Translations under genes and position numbers: made by a program
Shown here: positions 56,936-64,000 of the stretch, in pieces
Numbering within the stretch: the first letter of the stretch is position 1
Layout of the letters: each line of letters opens with the position of its first letter
From: Xanthomonas rydalmerensis
GTDB lineage: Bacteria; Pseudomonadota; Gammaproteobacteria; Xanthomonadales; Xanthomonadaceae
Direction: 5' to 3'
Length of the DNA: 64,000 bases
NCBI RefSeq assembly: GCF_033170385.1
Contig: NZ_CP126170.1
Span: 1,016,001 to 1,080,000 of the forward strand
The notes under the pieces: model-generated
Databases searched by the model: none
What the model was told of the DNA's origin: nothing
Seen by the model: only the letters and a program-made list of their open reading frames with translations

Positions 56936-56950
56936 TGCAAACGATTGCAA
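56936..56950. promoter_or_regulatory. Candidate SuxR (LacI-family) operator 1
   Basis: TGCAAACGATTGCAA is a partial palindrome with a central CG pair, the usual LacI/PurR-family form. It lies 109 bp upstream of suxB and shares CAAACGATTGCA exactly with the site at 57038. Confidence 0.75.
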
Positions 56951-57037
56951 CTTGCAGTGCAGCAAATCCGGTCGCCGTACCGTTCGCTCTCTTTCAAACG
57001 GGATTAGGTTGCATTTTGCATGGTGCAACGCAGCGTT

Positions 57038-57050
57038 ACAAACGATTGCA
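57038..57050. promoter_or_regulatory. Candidate SuxR (LacI-family) operator 2
   Basis: ACAAACGATTGCA repeats the core of operator 1, 102 bp away and 65 bp upstream of the suxC start. Two sites about ten helical turns apart in a divergent promoter would allow joint control of suxB and suxC, possibly by looping. Confidence 0.75.
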
Positions 57051-57114
57051 GGCGCAGCGACACTCCGCTCCGCCGCCGCGGCACGCCTCCCGCGTGTCCG
57101 ACCCCTTCAGGCCG

Positions 57115-58452
57115 ATGCCGATGCTCATGCGTTCCGATCGTCCCCTGCTTCCGCTCTCGCGCGTGCTGGCGCTCAACGCCGGTTTCTTCGGCGTGCAGTA
57201 CAGCTTCGGGCTGCAGCAGAGCAACATGAGCCCGATCTACAACTACCTGGGCGCCGACCACGCCAACCTGCCGTATCTGTGGCTGGCCGGCCCGATCACC
57301 GGGTTGGTGCTGCAGCCGGTGGTCGGCGTGCTCAGCGACCGCACCGTGACCCGCTGGGGCCGGCGCATGCCGTACATGGTGGTGGGCGCGTTGGTCTGCA
57401 GCCTGTGCCTGCTGACCATGCCCTTCAGCGTGGCGCTGTGGATGGCGGTGGCCCTGCTATGGATGCTGGATGCGGCCAACAACGTGGCGATGGAGCCGTA
57501 CCGTGCGCTGGTCAGCGACGTGCTGGCGCCACCGCAACGGCCGCTGGGCTACCTGACCCAGAGCGCGTTCACCGGCCTTGGCCAGACCCTGGCCTACGTC
57601 ACCCCGCCGCTCCTGGTGTGGCTGGGCATGAACCAGGACGCGGCCAACGCCCACCACATTCCCTACGTCACCATCGCCGCGTTCGCGATCGGTGCGGGTT
57701 TCTCCGCCGCGTCGATCCTGCTCACCGCGCGCAGCGTGCGCGAGCCGGTGCTGCCGCCGGCGCAACTGCAGCGCTTGCGCAGCGCCGCGGTCGGGCCGCT
57801 GGCGACGTTGCGCGAGATCGTCGACGCGGTGCGGCAGATGCCGCCGACGATGCGGCAGATGGCGCCGGTGATGCTGTTCCAGTGGTATGCGATGTTCTGC
57901 TACTGGCAGTACATCGTGCTGTCGCTGTCGACCACCCTGTTCGGCACCACCGCGGCCGATTCGCATGGCTTCCGCGAGGCCGGCCTGGTCAACGGGCAGA
58001 TCGGTGGCTTCTACAACTTCGTCGCGTTCCTGGCCGCGTTCGCGATGGTGCCGGTGGCGCGCCGTTTCGGTCCCAAGGCCACCCATGCCGTGTGCCTGGT
58101 CGCCGCCGGCCTCGGCATGTGCCTGCTGCCGTCGATCCACGACCGCTGGCTCTTGCTGCTGCCGATGATCGGCATCGGCCTGGCCTGGGCCAGCATGATG
58201 GGCAATCCCTACCTGATGCTGGCCAACAGCATCCCACCCGAACGCACCGGCGTGTACATGGGCCTGTTCAACCTGTTCATCGTGCTGCCGATGCTGATCC
58301 AGATCGTGACCCTGCCGCTGTACTACGACAGCCTGCTGCACGGCGACCCGCGCAACGTGATTCGCCTGGCCGGCGCGCTGATGCTGGCGGCGGCGGTGGC
58401 GATGGGGTTGGTGAGGGGGCGGGATTCGGGAGTGGGGATTCGGGATTCGTAA
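57115..58452 (+). CDS. suxC: Sucrose MFS transporter SuxC (inner membrane)
   Basis: 445-aa major facilitator protein with twelve predicted helices, of the glycoside-pentoside-cation symporter/plant SUC-like group. Landmarks are GLQQSNMSPIYNYLGAD after helix 1 and the loop 2-3 signature GVLSDRTVTRWGRRMPYM. It moves sucrose across the inner membrane after SuxB import. ATG codons at 57115, 57121 and 57127 are all possible. The last about 12 residues (RGRDSGVGIRDS) are encoded by an ATTCGGG repeat and are probably not ancestral. Confidence 0.92.
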   Translation: MPMLMRSDRPLLPLSRVLALNAGFFGVQYSFGLQQSNMSPIYNYLGADHANLPYLWLAGPITGLVLQPVVGVLSDRTVTRWGRRMPYMVVGALVCSLCLLTMPFSVALWMAVALLWMLDAANNVAMEPYRALVSDVLAPPQRPLGYLTQSAFTGLGQTLAYVTPPLLVWLGMNQDAANAHHIPYVTIAAFAIGAGFSAASILLTARSVREPVLPPAQLQRLRSAAVGPLATLREIVDAVRQMPPTMRQMAPVMLFQWYAMFCYWQYIVLSLSTTLFGTTAADSHGFREAGLVNGQIGGFYNFVAFLAAFAMVPVARRFGPKATHAVCLVAAGLGMCLLPSIHDRWLLLLPMIGIGLAWASMMGNPYLMLANSIPPERTGVYMGLFNLFIVLPMLIQIVTLPLYYDSLLHGDPRNVIRLAGALMLAAAVAMGLVRGRDSGVGIRDS

Positions 58453-58563
58453 AGCGGTGGAGCCGGGATTCGCGCGTCGGGAGTCGGGATTGGAAAAAGC
58501 CGGTTCAGCCAGGACACCCTCAGCGCGCAAGTCCCGCTTTTACGAATCCCCAATCCCGACTGC
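58435..58563. repeat. (GGGATTCG)n inverted repeat between convergent suxC and suxR
   Basis: The left arm (GGGGATTCGGGATTCGTAAA) is complementary to the right arm TTTTACGAATCCCCAATCCC around a ~75-base spacer. The stem overlaps the suxC stop codon and could terminate both genes. Related arms occur at 60705-60792, 62227-62256 and 63560-63694. Confidence 0.85.
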
Positions 58564-58577
58564 CCAATCCCGGCCCC

Positions 58578-59609
58578 TCACGCAGACTCCCGCACCACCA
58601 GACTCACCGGCAACTCCACCGATTCCACTGGCGTGCCGCCGATCAGGTTCAGCACGCCGTCCACCAGCAGGGTAGCGGCGTGTGCCAGATCCTGGCGCAC
58701 GGTGGTCAGTGGCGGCTGGCTGTAGGCGGCCAGGGGGATGTCGTCGAAGCCGACCAGGGCGATGTCCTGCGGCACCCGGTGGCCTGCTTCGATCAGGGCG
58801 CGAATCGCGCCCAGCGCGATCACGTCGGAGGCGGCGAAGACCGCATCCGGCGGGTCGGTCTTCTTCAGCATCGCCCGGGTCAGGCGATAGGCGTCCTCGC
58901 TGAGGAAATGGCTGCGCGCATGCAGCCGCGGGTCGAACGCCAGGCCGTGCGCGTCGAGCATGCGCCGGTAGCCGGCGAAGCGCGGTGCCACTTCCGGTAG
59001 CTGTTCGTCGCCGAGGAAGGCGATGCGTCGGCGGCCGTGCTCGATCAGGTGCGCGGTGGCCAGTTCGCCGCCGCGCAGGTTGTCGCTGCCCACGCTGGCA
59101 TAGGCCTGGCCGTCGATGCGGCTGCCCCACACCAGCATCGGCAGGCCGCCGCGCGCGGCGGCGTCGAGCGAGGCGTGCTCGTGGCTCTGGCCGAGCATGA
59201 TGACGCCGTCGGCGCGGCTGCTCTGCGCCAGGTCCTCGACCCAGTGGTCCTGGTGCTGGTCCAGCTTGGACAACAGCATGCTGTAGCCGCGCGCGGTCAA
59301 CGCGTCGGCGAGCAGCGCCAGCATGGTCATCATGAACGGGTCCGACAGCGGCTGCTCGTGCGCGTGCATCAGCGGCACCGCCACGCAGACGATGTTGGAG
59401 CGGCGCGAGCGCAGGCTGCGCGCGACCGGGTCGACCCGATAGCCGGCATCGCGCGCAAGCTGCTTGATGTAGGCGCGGGTGCGTTCGGCGACCACCGGAT
59501 TGTCGGCCAGCGCGCGCGACACCGTGGATTCGGACACGCCGGCCATGCGCGCGATGTCGGCCATCTGCAGGCGCGCGGCGGGCGCGCCGGGTTCGGGTTT
59601 GTCGGACAT
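58578..59609 (-). CDS. suxR: LacI-family repressor SuxR
   Basis: 343-aa LacI/GalR regulator. The N-terminal HTH (MADIARMAGVSESTVSRAL) and hinge helix (about residues 15-70) precede a periplasmic-binding-protein-like ligand domain (GVIMLGQSHEHASL, VWGSRIDGQAYASVGSDN, VGFDDIPLAAYSQPPLTT). In the sux locus it represses suxB/suxC until sucrose or a derivative binds. Two matching palindromes lie in the suxB-suxC promoter. The start is the ATG at 59609 (MSDKPEPGAPAARLQMAD); the longer upstream frame is not conserved-looking. Confidence 0.92.
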   Translation of the reverse strand: MSDKPEPGAPAARLQMADIARMAGVSESTVSRALADNPVVAERTRAYIKQLARDAGYRVDPVARSLRSRRSNIVCVAVPLMHAHEQPLSDPFMMTMLALLADALTARGYSMLLSKLDQHQDHWVEDLAQSSRADGVIMLGQSHEHASLDAAARGGLPMLVWGSRIDGQAYASVGSDNLRGGELATAHLIEHGRRRIAFLGDEQLPEVAPRFAGYRRMLDAHGLAFDPRLHARSHFLSEDAYRLTRAMLKKTDPPDAVFAASDVIALGAIRALIEAGHRVPQDIALVGFDDIPLAAYSQPPLTTVRQDLAHAATLLVDGVLNLIGGTPVESVELPVSLVVRESA

Positions 59610-59680
59610 GCGGAGCGGGCGCGACGGACGAAACGGAACCGTCAGTGTATGCCAGGCGCGCGTCGCGGCGCTGCGCATGG

Positions 59681-59951
59681 CTAGGGCGTGTCATCAATTC
59701 CCGAGCATGCCGCGCCGCGATTGCGCGCGCCTGTGGCAAGGAAGAGCGAGGAAGTGGACGTCCGTCCACGCCCGAGCGATGACGCGGCCATGGGCGCGCG
59801 CAATCGCGGCCCTTCGGGTTGGGCCTGGCAGGCGCGCGGCCGGCGCCGCGCGGCTTGACTTGACGGCCAGTCAGGCGCTGCGCCACGCAACGCCGGCCGC
59901 GCGCCTGCCAGACCCAACGCGGCATACTCGGGAATTGGTGACACGCCCTAG
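59681..59951. mobile_element. 271-bp MITE-like element with terminal inverted repeats
   Basis: Ends CTAGGGCGTGTCATCAATTC and, on the other strand, CTAGGGCGTGTCACCAATTC, extend to about 34-bp inverted repeats with two mismatches. CTAG (or TA) is present at both edges and could be the target duplication, as in IS5/IS427-type transposition. Internally two further long inverted repeats (59711-59734 with 59787-59812; about 59820-59850 with 59889-59915) would fold a branched structure. No transposase frame is present, so it is non-autonomous. Confidence 0.82.
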
Positions 59952-60688
59952 GCCATGTGCAGGCCGCCGTTGACCGCGTAGTCGGCACCGGTGACGTAGG
60001 CGGCCTCGTCAGAGGCCAGCCAGGCGCACAGCGCGGCCACTTCCTCGGGCTTGCCGAGCCGGCGCAGCGGCACCGAGCTGGCCAGGCGATCGAGCACGTC
60101 CGGCGGGAAGCCGCTGATCGCTGCGCTGGCGATGTAGCCGGGCGAGACGGTGTTGACGGTGACTCCGCGCGAGGCCACTTCCTGCGCCAGCGCGCGGCTG
60201 AAACCCTGCATCGCCGCCTTGGCGGTGGCGTAGTTGATCTGCCCGATCTGGCCCTTCTGCGCGCTGACCGCGCCGATGTTGACGATGCGGCCCCAGCCGC
60301 GCGCGGTCATGCCGTCCACCACCTGCTTGGTGATGTTGAACAGCGCATGCAGGTTGCTGGCGATCACCGCCTGCCAATCCTCGCGCCCCATCTGCCGGAA
60401 CAGCATGTCGCGGCTACCGCCGGCGTTGTTGACCAGCACGTCGATCTCGCCGACCTCGGCCTTGACCTTGGCGAACGCGGCCACCGTGGAATCCCAGTCG
60501 GTGGCATTGCCCTCGGAGGCGATGAAGTCGAAACCGAGCTCGCGCTGCTCGCGCAGCCACGCCGACTTGCGTGGCGAGTCCGGCCCGCAGCCGGCGACCA
60601 CGGTGTGGCCATTGCGCGCCAGCTTCTGGCAGATCGCGGTGCCGATGCTGCCCATGCCGCTGGTGACGTAGGCGATTCTGAGGGTCAC
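59948..60688 (-). CDS. phbB: Acetoacetyl-CoA reductase-like SDR
   Basis: 246-aa short-chain dehydrogenase of the PhbB type, which reduces acetoacetyl-CoA to 3-hydroxybutyryl-CoA with NADPH. Motifs are the cofactor loop TSGMGSIG, NNAGG, and Y153-A-T-A-K157. The position of the canonical catalytic Ser, 13 residues before Tyr, is Ala140 (NIGAVSAQKG). GTG start with AAGGAG six bases upstream. The TAG stop lies inside the terminal repeat of the adjoining MITE-like element. No PHA synthase gene is in the window. Confidence 0.88.
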   Translation of the reverse strand: MTLRIAYVTSGMGSIGTAICQKLARNGHTVVAGCGPDSPRKSAWLREQRELGFDFIASEGNATDWDSTVAAFAKVKAEVGEIDVLVNNAGGSRDMLFRQMGREDWQAVIASNLHALFNITKQVVDGMTARGWGRIVNIGAVSAQKGQIGQINYATAKAAMQGFSRALAQEVASRGVTVNTVSPGYIASAAISGFPPDVLDRLASSVPLRRLGKPEEVAALCAWLASDEAAYVTGADYAVNGGLHMA

Positions 60689-60704
60689 GGTGAACTCCTT
60701 CGGA

Positions 60705-60792
60705 GTTGGGATTGGGGATTGGGGAGTCGGGATTGGATGAGCGCGCGGGCAGTTGCTTCTACGAATCCCGAATGCCCAATCCCCAATCCCGG
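60705..60792. repeat. (GGGATT)n inverted repeat between phbB and citM-type gene
   Basis: Arms GTTGGGATTGGGGATTGGGG and AATGCCCAATCCCCAATCCC face each other across about 45 bases. The right arm ends 8 bp before the stop of the upstream transporter gene on the minus strand. Confidence 0.8.
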
Positions 60793-60799
60793 GCAGCGC

Positions 60800-62125
60800 T
60801 CACTTGGCCAGCGGGAACAGGCCGAACAACAACCCGCCGCCCATCAACACCAACGAAATCAACACCGCCCACTTCAGGGTGAAGCGCTGGTGGTCGGCGA
60901 AGTCGACCTTGGCCAGGCCGACCAACAGGTAGGTGGACGGCACCAGCGGGCTGAGCAGGTGCACCGGCTGCCCGGCCAGCGAGGCGCGGGCCATTTCCAC
61001 CGGGGTAATGCCGTAGTGGCTGGCGGCTTCGGACAGGATCGGCAGCACGCCGAAGTAGAAGGCGTCGTTGGACATGAAGAAGGTGAAGGGCATGCTCGCC
61101 AGCGCGGTGATGACCGCCAGGTACGGGCCCCAGGCGTCGGGGATCACCGCCAGGAAGCTGCGCGACATCGCCTCGACCATGCCGGTGTTGGACAGAATGC
61201 CGGTGAACACGCCGGCGGCGAAGATCAGCGACACCACCGACAGCACGTTGCCGGCATGGTTGACCAGGCGCCGGCGCTGCTCGGCCAGGTTCGGGTAGTT
61301 GATCAGCAGCGCCAGCGCGAAGCCGATCATGAACAGCACCGGCATCGGCAGCACGCCGATCACCAGCGCCGCCATCAGCGCCAGGGTCAGCACCAGGTTC
61401 ACCCACAGCAGCCGCGGCCGCTTGATGTCCTCGGCGTCTTCCACGGTGGGCAGCGCCTCGCCGTCGTCGGCCACGCTGCCGTCCATCCAGGCATCGCCGG
61501 GCAGCGTCACCACGCCGAGCCGGCGCCGCTCCTTCAGGCCCAGGTACCAGGCCAGCAGCAGGATGCCGACGATCGCCAGCGCCATCGCCGGCACCAGCGG
61601 CACGAACACGTCGGCCGGGTCCACGTGCAGGGCGGTGGCGGCGCGCGCGGTCGGGCCGCCCCACGGCGTCAGGTTCATCACGCCACCGGCGAGAATGGTC
61701 ACGCAGGTCATGTTCAGCGCGTTCATGCCCAGCCGCCGATACAGCGGCAGCATCGCCGAGACGGTGATCATGTAGGTGGTGGAGCCGTCGCCGTCGAGCG
61801 AGATCAGCAGCGCCAGCACCGCGGTGCCGACCACGATCTTCATCGGGTCGCCCTTGACCAGGCGCAGGATGCGCCGCACCAGCGGATCGAACAGGCCTGC
61901 GTCGATCATCACCCCGAAGTACAGGATCGCGAACATCAGCATGACGCCGGTGGGCGCGATCTTCTTGATCCCCTCCAGCATCATCTCGTTGATGCCGGTG
62001 CCGAAGCCGCCGGCCAGCGCGAACACGATCGGCACGATGATCAGCGCGACCAGCGGCGACAGCCGCTTGCTCATGATCAGGTACATGAAGGTAATGACCA
62101 TTCCGAAACCGAGCGCGGTCAGCAT
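60800..62125 (-). CDS. CitMHS-family citrate-metal:H+ symporter
   Basis: 441-aa inner-membrane transporter of the CitMHS (CitM/CitH) group, which takes up citrate complexed with Mg2+ or Ca2+. About twelve helices; family landmarks are ILYFGVMIDAGLFDPLV, LDGDGSTTYMITVSAMLPLY, MNLTPWGGPTARAA and FTFFMSNDAFYFGVLPIL. GAGGAA precedes the ATG by five bases. A porin gene lies upstream on the same strand, and a response regulator diverges beyond, the usual organisation of a two-component-controlled citrate uptake locus. Confidence 0.92.
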   Translation of the reverse strand: MLTALGFGMVITFMYLIMSKRLSPLVALIIVPIVFALAGGFGTGINEMMLEGIKKIAPTGVMLMFAILYFGVMIDAGLFDPLVRRILRLVKGDPMKIVVGTAVLALLISLDGDGSTTYMITVSAMLPLYRRLGMNALNMTCVTILAGGVMNLTPWGGPTARAATALHVDPADVFVPLVPAMALAIVGILLLAWYLGLKERRRLGVVTLPGDAWMDGSVADDGEALPTVEDAEDIKRPRLLWVNLVLTLALMAALVIGVLPMPVLFMIGFALALLINYPNLAEQRRRLVNHAGNVLSVVSLIFAAGVFTGILSNTGMVEAMSRSFLAVIPDAWGPYLAVITALASMPFTFFMSNDAFYFGVLPILSEAASHYGITPVEMARASLAGQPVHLLSPLVPSTYLLVGLAKVDFADHQRFTLKWAVLISLVLMGGGLLFGLFPLAK

Positions 62126-62226
62126 GGAAGTTCCTCAGGGTGGTGCATGAAAGAAAATGGACCCGACAGCGAAGAATCTAAAAAATCGAAACCGACCAAA
62201 CGTCACATCGCACGATGCCGCCGTTG

Positions 62227-62256
62227 CGAATCCCGAATCCCCACTCCCCAATCCCG
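62227..62256. repeat. (AATCCC)n short repeat, single arm
   Basis: GCGAATCCCGAATCCCCACTCCCCAATCCC-type arm directly after the porin stop codon; no opposing arm was found nearby (read here as degenerate AATCCC units). Confidence 0.65.
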
Positions 62257-62260
62257 GCTC

Positions 62261-63451
62261 TCAGAAGTCATACTGAAACCGCCCCGTGATCGCCCGCGTG
62301 TGGTCCAGCGTCACGCCAGCCAGGTGATCGCGGTTGCGGCTATCGATCAGGTTGAGCATCAGCCGCAGGTTCGGCTTGAGATACCAGTTGCCGGCCAGCG
62401 TCCACGATGCGGTGGAGGCGTCGAGCAGGTCCGGCTGCCCGTCGCGGTGCTGCTCGCCCCACATGCGGTCGTAGCGCAGCGCCAGTTCGAAGGCGCCGTA
62501 CTTGTGGTTGACCTGCTTGATGCGGGTGAAGCGGCCGGTCTTGCGGTCGTAGCGGCGCGACTCGCCGGTGGCGAACCAGCTGACGAAGCCGTAGGCGGCC
62601 ATCACGTCGGCGCGCTGCGCGCCGTCGTCGAACACCCCGCCGCTGAATTCGCCCTGCCACGACAGTGGCCCGCGCACCTGTGCGTACTCCAGCGACCACT
62701 TGTCCACGTCGGTGTCGCGGCCGTCGGCGAAGCGTGCCAGGGTGACGCGGCTGTCGTCGGACAGGTGGCCGGCCGGGCGCGGGCGGATGCTCAGCGCCGG
62801 TGCGCCGCCGGCGCCCGGGTGGTCGTAGTGCTCGTGCGCCAGCGACAGGCCCAAGTGCAGCACGTCGCCGTCGCGCGCGCCCGGCGCCCAGGTGCCGCGG
62901 CCGCCGAACGCATGGCCGCGGACGTTGGAGACATCGATGCTCTGCAGGCTGTAGACGCTGGCCGCCCAGGTGGTATCGGTGCCCGCGGCCTGCCACGACA
63001 CCGCCTTGCGGTACAGCGGCGCCAGCGTGCTGCCCGCGCCGCTGCGCTCCAGGAACTGGCCGAAGTTGGAACCGGTGCGGTCGTCGAGAGAGAAGTACTG
63101 CTTGAACTGGCCCACGGTCAGCATGCCGGCGCCGAACGTGCGGGTGATGTACACGTCCTTGGCCTCGATGCCCTTGCCATTGAAGTCGTCCTGCAACCCG
63201 GCGAAATCGCCCTCGACCTTGTAGCCGAACCCGAAGAACTTGCCGGACACGTCCAGCCACAGGCGGCGGATCTCGGTGTCGTCGGGGTTGGGCGTGCCGC
63301 GATGGTCGTTGTCGAAGTGGGCGAAATCCCAGTGCAGGCGGCCGCCGAACTCGGCGGTCACCGGGCCATCGTCGTCGGTGGCGGCGCGCGCCGATCCGGC
63401 CAGGCACAGCAACGCGCAGGCGCTGCCCAATGTCAGAGTCTTCAGTTCCAC
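62261..63451 (-). CDS. OprO/OprP-family outer-membrane porin
   Basis: 396-aa trimeric-porin-like barrel protein. A signal peptide (about 1-23, cleavage after ARA) is followed by strands with the OprO/P signature FGGRLHWDFAHF, RRLWLDVSGKFFGFGYKVEGDF and GQFKQYFSLDD, ending GRFQYDF with terminal Phe. The GTG start has GGGAGGGG just upstream; longer frames are not supported. The family passes phosphate, polyphosphate or carboxylates. The neighbouring CitMHS gene suggests citrate or another carboxylate here. Confidence 0.9.
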   Translation of the reverse strand: MELKTLTLGSACALLCLAGSARAATDDDGPVTAEFGGRLHWDFAHFDNDHRGTPNPDDTEIRRLWLDVSGKFFGFGYKVEGDFAGLQDDFNGKGIEAKDVYITRTFGAGMLTVGQFKQYFSLDDRTGSNFGQFLERSGAGSTLAPLYRKAVSWQAAGTDTTWAASVYSLQSIDVSNVRGHAFGGRGTWAPGARDGDVLHLGLSLAHEHYDHPGAGGAPALSIRPRPAGHLSDDSRVTLARFADGRDTDVDKWSLEYAQVRGPLSWQGEFSGGVFDDGAQRADVMAAYGFVSWFATGESRRYDRKTGRFTRIKQVNHKYGAFELALRYDRMWGEQHRDGQPDLLDASTASWTLAGNWYLKPNLRLMLNLIDSRNRDHLAGVTLDHTRAITGRFQYDF

Positions 63452-63559
63452 GTCCCCTCCCAGGTGCGTGTCGCAGCGATTGGATCGGTCCGCAAGCAAT
63501 CGCCGCGGACCGGCATGGACGCAGCCTAGTCGGGCATAGCTGTCATCGACCTGTCGGTG

Positions 63560-63694
63560 GGGCCGGGATTGGGGATTCGGGATTCGGGATTGGTAAAAGC
63601 GCTCTGCGCGCTGTCTGCCCGGACGTAGGCGCGTTAGCATCCGCGTACGGAGCCGCTCTTGCGAATCCCCAATCCCGAATCCCCAATCCCCGCC
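63560..63694. repeat. (GGGATTCG)n inverted repeat upstream of the response regulator
   Basis: Left arm CCGGGATTGGGGATTCGGGA and right arm GCGAATCCCCAATCCCGAAT flank about 65 bases. The right arm runs to within three bases of the response regulator ATG, replacing any Shine-Dalgarno there. Confidence 0.8.
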
Positions 63695-63697
63695 CCA

Positions 63698-64000
63698 ATG
63701 CGCCTGCTCCTGGTAGAAGACAACGCCGATCTCGCCGATGCGATCGTGCGGCGCATGCGCCGCAGCGGGCATGCGGTGGATTGGCAGCGCGACGGCTTGA
63801 GTGCGGCCGGGGTGCTGCGCTATCAACGCTTCGATCTGGTGGTGCTGGACATCGGCCTGCCGGGGCTGGACGGGTTGCGCGTGCTGGCCGGCCTGCGCGA
63901 GCGTGGCGATACCACGCCGGTGCTGATGCTGACCGCGCGCGATGGGATCGAGGATCGCGTGCAGGCGCTGGACGTGGGCGCCGACGATTACCTGGGCAAG
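63698..64000 (+). CDS. OmpR-family response regulator, N-terminal part (3' end outside window)
   Basis: 101 codons of a receiver domain are visible: acidic pair E7/D8, phospho-acceptor D51 in VVLDIGLPG, the Thr in LMLTARDG and the conserved Lys at the last visible residue (DDYLGK). The rest of the protein, presumably a winged-helix domain, is off the window. The close relatives by motif are TctD/QseB-type regulators. It is divergent from the porin/CitMHS genes and may control them in response to tricarboxylates. Confidence 0.9.
   Translation, partial: MRLLLVEDNADLADAIVRRMRRSGHAVDWQRDGLSAAGVLRYQRFDLVVLDIGLPGLDGLRVLAGLRERGDTTPVLMLTARDGIEDRVQALDVGADDYLGK

Noticed and set aside
53645..57007. 1120-codon plus-strand open frame
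   Set aside because: It is antisense to suxA and suxB, which have full-length family matches; high GC commonly leaves such frames open.
59957..63529. 1190-codon plus-strand open frame
   Set aside because: It is antisense to phbB, the CitMHS transporter and the porin, and its composition is Arg/Gln/His-rich as expected of a shadow.

Overview
The window looks like chromosomal DNA of a high-GC gammaproteobacterium of the genus Xanthomonas or a very close relative. The main reasons are an intact sucrose-scavenging locus in the xanthomonad order (suxA, suxB, divergent suxC, suxR), several TonB-dependent receptors, the engB / cytochrome c4 / tandem dsbA arrangement, and many short palindromic intergenic repeats of the kind abundant in xanthomonads. 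The species cannot be fixed by eye. No rRNA, tRNA, CRISPR array or intact insertion sequence was seen.

Layout: 1-1380 is the tail of a TonB-dependent receptor. 1562-4861 is a minus-strand run: cytochrome c4, two lipoprotein DsbA-like oxidases and an EEP-family phosphatase, divergent from engB. 5682-6515 is a tandem array of 140/161-bp repeat units. 6522-10154 holds a metallo-beta-lactamase-fold hydrolase with an AraC regulator, a VOC protein and a VIT-family transporter. Glutamate-cysteine ligase follows at 10376-11740. 11741-13364 is strikingly AT-rich and carries an ATGA-coupled pair of unknown genes; 13365-14805 carries small unknown membrane proteins. 14880-17525 holds a YbjQ protein and an OmpR-type two-component system. 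17814-20844 is a complete glutathione-dependent formaldehyde detoxification operon (frmR, frmA, gfa, S-formylglutathione hydrolase) with a visible FrmR-type operator.

21181-27999 contains a possible 42-aa membrane peptide, a MocR regulator divergent from phzF-like and EamA genes, a DegV protein, a DsbA-fold isomerase and a secreted GH12 glucanase. 28188-36934 contains a coupled amidohydrolase pair in which one partner has lost its metal ligands, a DUF924 protein, a glutaredoxin/A-type/rhodanese fusion, a polysaccharide deacetylase, a methyltransferase, an SGNH hydrolase and an aminotransferase. 37262-40427 is rsgA, a QEGLA-motif protein and a DJ-1/PfpI protein. 40924-50474 is a two-partner secretion system whose 2609-aa exoprotein has three families of near-identical internal repeats; an AraC regulator lies divergently upstream.

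52403-59609 is the sux locus: SuxB imports sucrose across the outer membrane, SuxC across the inner membrane, SuxA cleaves it, and SuxR probably represses through two matching operators between suxB and suxC. 59681-59951 is a MITE-like element that supplies the phbB stop codon. The window ends with a CitMHS carboxylate transporter, an OprO/P-like porin and a divergent, truncated response regulator, which together look like a regulated citrate or dicarboxylate uptake unit.
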